64,000 nucleotides of DNA. It comes from Verrucomicrobiota bacterium (GTDB lineage Bacteria > Verrucomicrobiota > Verrucomicrobiia > Chthoniobacterales > UBA10450). The position numbers and the translations under genes are program-made. The notes under the pieces were generated by a model, which was given only the letters and a program-made list of their open reading frames with translations, made no database searches and was not told where the DNA came from. Positions 57,894 through 64,000 of the stretch are shown here, piece by piece (within the stretch, counting starts at the first letter, position 1; each line of letters begins with the position of its first letter). The DNA is taken from contig QHNH01000021.1 of the NCBI GenBank assembly GCA_003218375.1, positions 1 through 64,000 of the forward strand, read 5' to 3'.

Positions 57894-59549
57894 ATGGTGA
57901 CGCCAGTGGAGCCAGAGACGGAAGATTTTCTTCGCCTCGTGATCGATAGGATTCCCACGATGGTCTGGAGTCTTACGCCTGGGGGAGTCCTCGATTTCGT
58001 TAATCAGCCCTGGATAGACTACACGGGCATTTCTTTCGGGGAAGCAATGCGGGAACCAAACAGCATTGTTCATCCCGACGACCTTTCGAGGGTCGTGGAG
58101 AAGTGGCTTAAGGACATGCGCGCCGGGGAATCGTCCGAGGATGAGATGCGTTTGCGCCGCGCGGACGGAGAATATCGCTGGTTCCTGGTCCGGACGGTGC
58201 CGCTCTTCGACGAGCAGAGGCAGGTCGTCAAGTGGTACGGAACGAGTACCGATATCGAGGACCGCATGCGCACGGAAAAGGGGTGGCAGGTGCTGATCGA
58301 TGCGATCCCGCAGCAGATCTGGAGCGGCCCGCCTGACGGCACCCTTGACTATTGCAACGCGCGTTGGCGCTCCTATATGGGAATAGGACTGAAAGACCTG
58401 CAAGGCGAGGGCTGGCAGACGATGCTTCATCCCAACGATCGAGGTCGGGTGCTTAAGGCCTGGCACGAGTCGGTGGTAAATGGAACGTCTTACGGACAAG
58501 AAGAACGCCACCGGGGCGCCGACGGGACGTACCGCTGGTTCCTCGCCCGTGGCGTCCCGCGGCGCGACGCGGAAGGCCGCATCGTAAGGTGGTACGGGAC
58601 GAACACCGATATCGAAGATCGCAAGCAGGCCGAGAAGGCCTTGAACGCGCACGCTCGTCGTTACAAGACGCTGATGGAGACTTCCACGGATTCGATTTAC
58701 GTCCTGGACAAAAACGGTGACCTGCAAGAAGCGAACGCGGCCTTTCTTCGCCGGCGCGGTTACACGGCGGCGGAGGTGAAAGGTTCAAGCGTCGCGGATT
58801 GGGACGCGCAATGGAGCCGCGAGGAACTGCAGGAACGATTGCGAATGCTGGTTGGTAGCAGCGCAATGTTCGAAACGCGGCACCGTTGCAAAGACGGGTC
58901 CGTCTTCGATGTCGAAGTTTGCGCGACGAGCGTCCGGATCGGCGGAGAACAATTGTTCTTTTGTGTGACGCGCGACATTACCGAGCGCAAGCAGGCGGAG
59001 CAGGCTTTGCGGGAAAGCGAGCAACGTTTTCGCGAGCTGGCGGAGAACATTAATGAAGTTTTCTGGCTGAGCGATGATCAAAATACCCGGATGCACTATA
59101 TCAGCCCCACCTACGAAAAAGTTTGGGGACGCAGCTGCGAGAGCCTGTATGCCGCGCCACGATCGTGGATGGATGCAGTTCACCCGGAGGACAAGAAACA
59201 GGTTCTCGCGACCGTAGCGAAGCGGTCGCTCAACGAAGCGTATCAAAACACGTATCGCATCGTGCGGCCAGATGGATCGATTCGCTGGATCCGCGATCGG
59301 GGTTTTCCGGTGCGGGACGAGAGCGGAGAAGCAGTGCGATTTGCCGGCATTGCCGAAGACATTACCGAGAGTAAAACAAGCGCAGAGGCGCTGGAACGGG
59401 CGGAGAAACAATACCATTCGATCTTCCACGACGCCGGGGACGGAATCTTTCGAACCTCGCCGGATGGGAAGTTTCTGGTCGCAAACCCGGCCGCGGCCCG
59501 CATTTTCGGGTTCGCTTCTCCGGACGGCGAGAGGAATTCAAACGCCTGA
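57894..59549 (+). CDS. Multi-PAS sensor kinase, N-terminal part (disrupted)
   Basis: 551 aa from the ATG at 57894 (MVTPVEPETEDFLRL); GTG 57822 is another choice. Four PAS domains with PAC ends: about 15-130 (FVNQPWIDYTGISFGEA), 140-258, 270-390 (ITERKQAEQALRESEQRF) and 400-525, then the start of a fifth (YHSIFHDAGDGIFRTSPDGKFL, ANPAAARIFGF). It stops early at SPDGERNSNA. The next frame continues as REEFKRLIQDQG, the downstream part of the same PAS domain. The two halves therefore look like one kinase broken by a small deletion plus frameshift around 59520-59535. As it stands this product is a kinase-less PAS array. Confidence 0.8.
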   Translation: MVTPVEPETEDFLRLVIDRIPTMVWSLTPGGVLDFVNQPWIDYTGISFGEAMREPNSIVHPDDLSRVVEKWLKDMRAGESSEDEMRLRRADGEYRWFLVRTVPLFDEQRQVVKWYGTSTDIEDRMRTEKGWQVLIDAIPQQIWSGPPDGTLDYCNARWRSYMGIGLKDLQGEGWQTMLHPNDRGRVLKAWHESVVNGTSYGQEERHRGADGTYRWFLARGVPRRDAEGRIVRWYGTNTDIEDRKQAEKALNAHARRYKTLMETSTDSIYVLDKNGDLQEANAAFLRRRGYTAAEVKGSSVADWDAQWSREELQERLRMLVGSSAMFETRHRCKDGSVFDVEVCATSVRIGGEQLFFCVTRDITERKQAEQALRESEQRFRELAENINEVFWLSDDQNTRMHYISPTYEKVWGRSCESLYAAPRSWMDAVHPEDKKQVLATVAKRSLNEAYQNTYRIVRPDGSIRWIRDRGFPVRDESGEAVRFAGIAEDITESKTSAEALERAEKQYHSIFHDAGDGIFRTSPDGKFLVANPAAARIFGFASPDGERNSNA

Positions 59550-59566
59550 TTCAAGACCAAGGTGTC

Positions 59567-61945
59567 GTGAATGGCTTCGAATATGAAGCTTACCGCAAAG
59601 ATGGGAGCCGGGTCTGGATTTCGGAAAACACTCGCGCGGTCCACTCGCCGAACGGCGAGATCCTCTATTTCGAAGGAATTTTTGAAGACATTACCGACCG
59701 CAAGCGGGCCGAGGAGGCGCTGCGGGAGAGCGAGGAGCGCTTCCGCACGATCTTCGAACAGGCGCCGCTGGGCATCTCCGAAGGTGAGATCGCCACCGCC
59801 CGCTTTATCAACGCGAATCAGCGCTACATCGACATTCTTGGCTATACCATTGACGAACTGCGGAAGTTGACCTTCCGGGATTACACCCATCCCGATGACC
59901 TGCAAAAGGATCTGGTTGAGTTTCAAAAACTCGCTGCCGGTGAGATTCGGACCTACGCGATGGAGAAGCGCTACATCCGCAAGGACGGCGCGATCATCTG
60001 GGTAAACCTGACGGTTACAGGCTTGGCGTACCCGGGGGAAAAGCCCCTCAACTGCATCGCGGTCATAGAGGACATCACGGACCGGATCCAGGCGGAGGAG
60101 AGGCTGCGGCGGAGCGAGGAAAAATTCAAAGCCCTTTTCGATCTCGCGCCAGTCGGGATCGCGTTTTTGGATTCGCGACTGAACATAGTGGACTGCAATC
60201 CGGCGCTGGAACGAATGAGCCGCCTTTCGAGGGAGGAATTGCTGGGCGCAGCCTGGCAGCGGCGTACCTTCCTGAATGCAGACGGAAGCCCGCGGCTGCG
60301 CGGCGAAAGGGTGAGCGAGCGGGCCGTGAGTGAAAAGCGGCTCGTCAACGGTGTGGAAACCGGCGCCCTCATGGAAAGCGGCGATGTTGTCTGGGCTGAG
60401 GTCAGCGTCGCCCCGCTCGCAGTGCCGGATGCGAGGGCCGTGGTGATCATGCAGGATATCACGGAGCGCAAACAGACGGAGCAGGCTCAGGAACGCGGGC
60501 TTTCATTAATGCTGGCCACGCTGGAATCGACCGCCGACGGCATTCTCGTGGTGAACACAGAGGGGAAAATCGTGACGTTCAACCGCCTCTTTGCCCAGAT
60601 GTGGCGCCTCTCGGAGGAAGTGCTCGCGTCCAAGGAGGACGCCCGTGCCCTGGAATGCGTGCTCGACCAACTCATGGAACCGGAAAAATTCCTGGAGAAG
60701 GTTCACTACCTCTATCGGCATCCCGAGGAAAAGAGTTTCGACCGGCTCGTCTTCAAGGACGGCCGTGTTTTCGAGCGCTATTCGCGGCCGCAGCTAATCG
60801 GCGGCAAAGTAGCCGGAAGGGTATGGAGTTTTCGGGACGTCACAGAGCGCAAGCGGGCGCAGGCGGCACTGCGAGAAAGCGAGGAACGTTTTCGGTTGTT
60901 GGCCGAGGTGACGAACGATGCCATCTGGGACTGGGACTTAACCACAAACGACCTGTGGTGGAACGAAGGTTTCGAAACGCTTTTCGGCTATAGCCGCGCC
61001 GAGATCGAGAAAACGATCGACTCCTGGTACAATCGCGTTCATCCGGCCGAACGGAATCGGGTCATTTCTGGAATTCACCGGACCATTGATGAAGGGGGAA
61101 CGATGTGGTCGGACGAATATCGGTTTCTTTGCAAGGATGGCAGTTATGCCTACGTCCTGGACCGTGGGCACGTTATCCGGGATGCCGAAGGCAAGGCGGT
61201 GCGGATGGTGGGTGGAATGAGGGATCTCACCGAGCGAAACAAGGCAGAAGAGGCGGCCCAAGCGTTCCCGACGGAATTGTTAAGAGCCCAGGACGAGGAG
61301 CGGCGGCGGATTGCCCGGGAGATACATGATTCAACAGCGCAGGAGCTCGCGGTTGTGGCCATGAATCTCGGTCGACTCGAGGAATGGATAGAAGGTCGTG
61401 ACCCCTGGGCCGAGAATCTCCTGGCCGATAGTCTCGCGATCTTGACGCAGGGCAATCGCGATCTGCGCACCCTCGCCCATCTTCTCCATCCACCGATGCT
61501 AGAGGAGCTTGGTTTGATCGGAGCGATCCGGGATTACGTCGAAGGTTTTTCCGCCCGCAGTGGCATCGAGGTCGAACTGGAATTCAGCGAAGATTTCGAA
61601 CGATGCCCGAGCGAAACCGAGACGGCGCTTTTTCGCGTCGTGCAAGAGAGCCTTTCCAACGTGCATCGCCATTCTGAAAGCAAATTCGCCTTGGTGAAAC
61701 TCACACGCATCGACGACATCATCGAACTAACCATTGCCGATCGCGGTCGCGGCCTGCCCGCCGGCCTCCTCACCGGTACGGCCGAGGACGCGCGGATCGG
61801 CGTCGGTATTTCTGGGATGCGGCAGCGCATAGTTCAATTGCAAGGCCGGCTTGACATAACCTCGAACAAAGAGGGGACAACCGTGCGTGCCGTTCTGCCT
61901 TGTAGTCAGAAAGGTGTTCGCGCCCAGAATGAATCGGAAAAATGA
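59567..61945 (+). CDS. Multi-PAS histidine kinase (NarL type), C-terminal part
   Basis: 792 aa from GTG 59567, more likely the continuation of the upstream PAS gene than a gene with its own start. It begins in mid-PAS (NGFEYEAYRKDGSRVWISEN), then has PAS domains at about 55-165, 185-300, 305-420 and 440-560, each with a PAC end such as VIEDITDRIQAEERLRRSEE. HisKA_3 follows (about 575-645) with the phospho-His in RRRIAREIHDSTAQELAV, then HATPase (about 690-775) with ADRGRGLP and GVGISGMRQRIVQLQG. No membrane helix is seen. The LuxR-type regulator overlaps the stop by four bases (ATGA), so they form a two-component pair. Confidence 0.88.
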   Translation: MNGFEYEAYRKDGSRVWISENTRAVHSPNGEILYFEGIFEDITDRKRAEEALRESEERFRTIFEQAPLGISEGEIATARFINANQRYIDILGYTIDELRKLTFRDYTHPDDLQKDLVEFQKLAAGEIRTYAMEKRYIRKDGAIIWVNLTVTGLAYPGEKPLNCIAVIEDITDRIQAEERLRRSEEKFKALFDLAPVGIAFLDSRLNIVDCNPALERMSRLSREELLGAAWQRRTFLNADGSPRLRGERVSERAVSEKRLVNGVETGALMESGDVVWAEVSVAPLAVPDARAVVIMQDITERKQTEQAQERGLSLMLATLESTADGILVVNTEGKIVTFNRLFAQMWRLSEEVLASKEDARALECVLDQLMEPEKFLEKVHYLYRHPEEKSFDRLVFKDGRVFERYSRPQLIGGKVAGRVWSFRDVTERKRAQAALRESEERFRLLAEVTNDAIWDWDLTTNDLWWNEGFETLFGYSRAEIEKTIDSWYNRVHPAERNRVISGIHRTIDEGGTMWSDEYRFLCKDGSYAYVLDRGHVIRDAEGKAVRMVGGMRDLTERNKAEEAAQAFPTELLRAQDEERRRIAREIHDSTAQELAVVAMNLGRLEEWIEGRDPWAENLLADSLAILTQGNRDLRTLAHLLHPPMLEELGLIGAIRDYVEGFSARSGIEVELEFSEDFERCPSETETALFRVVQESLSNVHRHSESKFALVKLTRIDDIIELTIADRGRGLPAGLLTGTAEDARIGVGISGMRQRIVQLQGRLDITSNKEGTTVRAVLPCSQKGVRAQNESEK

Positions 61946-62580
61946 AAAAGCTTCGAATCCTGATCGCGGACGACCATCCCCTGGTCCGGCAGGGTTTGCG
62001 CTCCGTCCTTGAAGCGCAGCCAGGATGGACGGTTTGCGCGGAGGCAGAGGACGGCCGCAGCGCGGTCAAGCTGGGTCTGGAACTGAAGCCGGACGTTTTT
62101 CTAATCGATGTCACGATGCCGGTCTTGAATGGACTCGACGCGACGCGGCAGATTCGCCGGGAACGTCCGAATGTCGCGATTCTAATCCTCACCATGCACG
62201 AATCGGATCAGCTTTCCGAGGACTTGATTCGAGCCGGAGCGCGCGGATGTATCTTGAAAAGCGATAGTCCCCGACAATTGCTCGCCGCGGTTGAAGCCGT
62301 CGCAAGCGGGAACCAATATTTTACCCGTCTTGCTCCTCATCGCGCCCAGGCTGAAGAGACAGCGACCGCTTCGCGCACGCCCGCACGACTAAGTGCGCGG
62401 GAACGCGAAATCGTGCAGCTTCTGGCGGAAGGGCGAACTAACAAGGACATCGCGACCTTGCTTAGTATCTCCTATAAGACCGTGGACGCGCATCGCGCCA
62501 ACATCATGAAGCGCCTGGCCATCCATTCGGTGGCGGAACTGGTTCGTTACGCGGTTCGCGAACGGATCATTCAAGCGTAA
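61942..62580 (+). CDS. LuxR/NarL-type response regulator
   Basis: 212 aa. Receiver: ILIADDHPLVRQGLRSVLEA, phospho-Asp in DVFLIDVTMPVLNGLDA, LTMHESDQLSED and GARGCILKSDS. C-terminal HTH: LSAREREIVQLLAEGRTNKDIATLLSISYKTVDAHRANIMKRLAI (key parts LSAREREIVQLLAEG, SYKTVDAHRANIMKRL). It is translated in overlap with the kinase gene, so the kinase is the obvious partner. A direct repeat CTAGGGTWAWTCC just after its stop may be an operator. Confidence 0.92.
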   Translation: MKKLRILIADDHPLVRQGLRSVLEAQPGWTVCAEAEDGRSAVKLGLELKPDVFLIDVTMPVLNGLDATRQIRRERPNVAILILTMHESDQLSEDLIRAGARGCILKSDSPRQLLAAVEAVASGNQYFTRLAPHRAQAEETATASRTPARLSAREREIVQLLAEGRTNKDIATLLSISYKTVDAHRANIMKRLAIHSVAELVRYAVRERIIQA

Positions 62581-62596
62581 CGAACGCTCCCTCCCG

Positions 62597-62623
62597 CTAG
62601 GGTTATTCCCCTAGGGTAAATCC
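62597..62623. promoter_or_regulatory. Direct repeat, possible operator
   Basis: CTAGGGTTATTCC (62597-62609) and CTAGGGTAAATCC (62611-62623) are spaced 14 bp start to start, between the response regulator and the following sensor gene. LuxR-type regulators often bind such pairs. No footprint evidence. Confidence 0.35.
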
Positions 62624-62797
62624 TCCTGGCAAATAGGGAGGACGGCATCGGCGAGACGCACGATGAGTTAATAGTCATCTTGAAATACAAGCCGCGCCGA
62701 ATGTGGAATTTAGCGGCCGAGCCTGCTTCGAGAGGTTTAGAAAGGTTATGCACAAGTAGGTTTTAAAAATGATGAAACTTGCGGCTCGGCCTTGCAA

Positions 62798-64000
62798 ATG
62801 CGGTTGAGTGATACGAATCTAGTTCGTCCCCCTCGTTCAATGCGTGGAAGTCCTGTTTTCCCCCAAGGTGCTGGCATAGCCGCAGCGCTTATGAGTGGCG
62901 GCGCTCTCCTTGGCTGGTGGCTGAACAACGAAGGCCTCAAGAGCATTGTCTCCGGCTCGAGTCCGCTGAAGCCGAATATCGCCGCCGGAATACTACTTTG
63001 CGGCGCAGCGCTGGCGTTCCTCTCGCTGACCAGATCGTCCAAACCGGCCCGGATCTGCTCGGCTCTCAGCGGAATCATTGTCCTTGCTCTGGGGGGACTG
63101 ACGCTCGCCGAACATTTTTTTGGCTGGAACCTCGGAATTGATCAATGGCTGATCCGGCCGCGGGGAAACGAAACTACTCAAACGCTGCGAATGGTACCCG
63201 CGACCGCGATATGTTTTGTTCTCATGGGGATCGGTTTTGTCGCGCAATCTCAGTTGGTATCACCGCGATTGAGTCTCCCGCTTGCGGCAGGGTTGAGCGT
63301 GACGCTGGTGTTTATTGGGGCGCTGGCGCTCATTGGGTTCTTCCTGGAAACACTCTTCGGTCCTCGATGGAATCTTCTAGGGATGAAGGTTTCAGAGCTG
63401 ACGGCTGCCGTGGGGTTTTTGTTGTTAGGCAGTGGCATGCTGGCGCTATTGCTCAGCAAGCATGGGTTAGTCTGGTCGTTGAATACTTTGACCACTGCGG
63501 GATTCGTTCTCGGCATTCTGCTCATGGTCGCCGCCGCCGCCATTGCCTTCAATCACACCAGGCGAATGTTGGAAACGACTAGCTCGTTAAGTCAGCGGCA
63601 GGAAGTCCTCCAGAAAGTCCAGGAAGTATTGACTGATACAACCGACCTGCTTAGCCACGAGCGCCTTTACGTTATTTTAGGCGATGAAAGATTCCTAAGT
63701 GAGCGCGAAGAAACACGGCTCGAAGTCACTAAGGATCTGCTCGCTGTTCGCAAGCTGACTGCGGACAATTCCAATCAACAGCGCCGGCTGGATCAACTCG
63801 AGCCCTTGATAGCGGAACGAATCGACTGGGAAGAAAAAATAATGGCGGCCCGGCGGGAGCAAGGTTTTCCCGCCGCTTCCGAAATGATCGGCACGGGTCC
63901 GGGAGTGAGACTATCCGACGACACCTTTCGCTTGATCCAGGGCATGAAAGACGAAGAGCAGGCTTTGCTGGGTCGGGATCGGAAGCAGGCGGAAGCGGCA
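62798..64000 (+). CDS. Membrane sensor protein with CHASE3 domain, partial (runs off window)
   Basis: 401 aa visible from ATG 62798 (MRLSDTNLVRPPRS); the C-terminus lies outside the window. Residues about 25-255 contain about seven or eight membrane helices (AALMSGGALLGWWL, AGILLCGAALAFLSL, SGIIVLALGGLTLAEHFF, ATAICFVLMGIGFVA, LSVTLVFIGALALIGFFL, VGFLLLGSGMLALLL, AGFVLGILLMVAAAAIAF). From about 265 follows a helical, charged CHASE3-type sensor with SSLSQRQEVLQKVQEVLTDT, ERLYVILGDERFLSERE and RRLDQLEPLIAERIDWEEK. A kinase or diguanylate cyclase domain is expected beyond the edge. It follows the NarL-type pair and may sense the same cue. Confidence 0.75.
   Translation, partial: MRLSDTNLVRPPRSMRGSPVFPQGAGIAAALMSGGALLGWWLNNEGLKSIVSGSSPLKPNIAAGILLCGAALAFLSLTRSSKPARICSALSGIIVLALGGLTLAEHFFGWNLGIDQWLIRPRGNETTQTLRMVPATAICFVLMGIGFVAQSQLVSPRLSLPLAAGLSVTLVFIGALALIGFFLETLFGPRWNLLGMKVSELTAAVGFLLLGSGMLALLLSKHGLVWSLNTLTTAGFVLGILLMVAAAAIAFNHTRRMLETTSSLSQRQEVLQKVQEVLTDTTDLLSHERLYVILGDERFLSEREETRLEVTKDLLAVRKLTADNSNQQRRLDQLEPLIAERIDWEEKIMAARREQGFPAASEMIGTGPGVRLSDDTFRLIQGMKDEEQALLGRDRKQAEAA

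Noticed and set aside
1-64000. Prophage, insertion sequence or transposase
   Set aside because: No transposase, phage integrase or structural phage gene was recognised in the window.

Overview
The window looks like a chromosomal segment of a GC-rich soil Verrucomicrobiota, most likely the Spartobacteria/Chthoniobacter group. Four things point there: large secreted proteins ending in paired 'NISTR...TGDN' C-terminal domains, a single-chain exosortase-EpsI protein with a PEP-CTERM-type substrate, a CADD-family protein next to a TreS-maltokinase fusion, and many intergenic palindromic repeats. The placement is inferred from gene content; no rRNA is present.

Layout. 1-9.3 kb: minus-strand secreted proteins (a partial metalloprotease-like protein, a protease-prodomain-like protein, an FG-GAP propeller protein, a DNase I-fold nuclease, a sialidase-like/Fn3 protein). 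9.3-11.4 kb: a run of small plus-strand genes separated by attC-like GTTAGGC/GCCTAAC sites. 11.4-14.7 kb: housekeeping coaE-rho-rnd. 14.7-20 kb: an outer-membrane barrel gene followed 6 bp later by a 1426-aa FecR/beta-helix surface protein. 20-29 kb: MBL hydrolase, LysM lipoprotein, thioredoxin-like protein, MoeB-rhodanese, SRP RNA, rpmI, NDH-2, ybeY, clpS, DUF2017, and an ECF sigma/anti-sigma pair. 29-45 kb: NTF2-like secreted protein, TreS-maltokinase, CADD, lipoprotein hydrolase, M20 peptidase, fabI, FAD oxidase, a second nuclease, exosortase-EpsI, TPR protein, secreted double-psi-barrel-like protein. 45.2-49.3 kb: a second attC-like cassette cluster that carries an array of fifteen 21-bp units ahead of an Fn3 protein. 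49.5-64 kb: signalling genes (three histidine-kinase systems plus one kinase cut by the window edge), a CPBP protease, nadE, tRNA-Lys, a PEP-CTERM-like protein, a frameshifted small gene, a second 21-bp array, and a multi-PAS kinase split by a small deletion.

How the genes fit together. Exosortase-EpsI (40.8-42.3 kb), the PEP-CTERM-like protein (56.0-56.4 kb) and the CPBP protease (51.4-52.1 kb) suggest surface-protein sorting. The NISTR-domain proteins and the FecR/beta-helix protein are the likely exported surface cargo. The two cassette clusters have attC-like sites, plus-strand promoter-poor small genes, and matching ends within cassettes, but no integrase in the window. They are best described as integron-cassette clusters without an integrase.

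Most notable non-genic structure: two strictly phased 21-bp degenerate repeat arrays, each in a leader region about 80-200 bp from the start of a gene, and several families of dispersed palindromes in nearly every intergenic gap.
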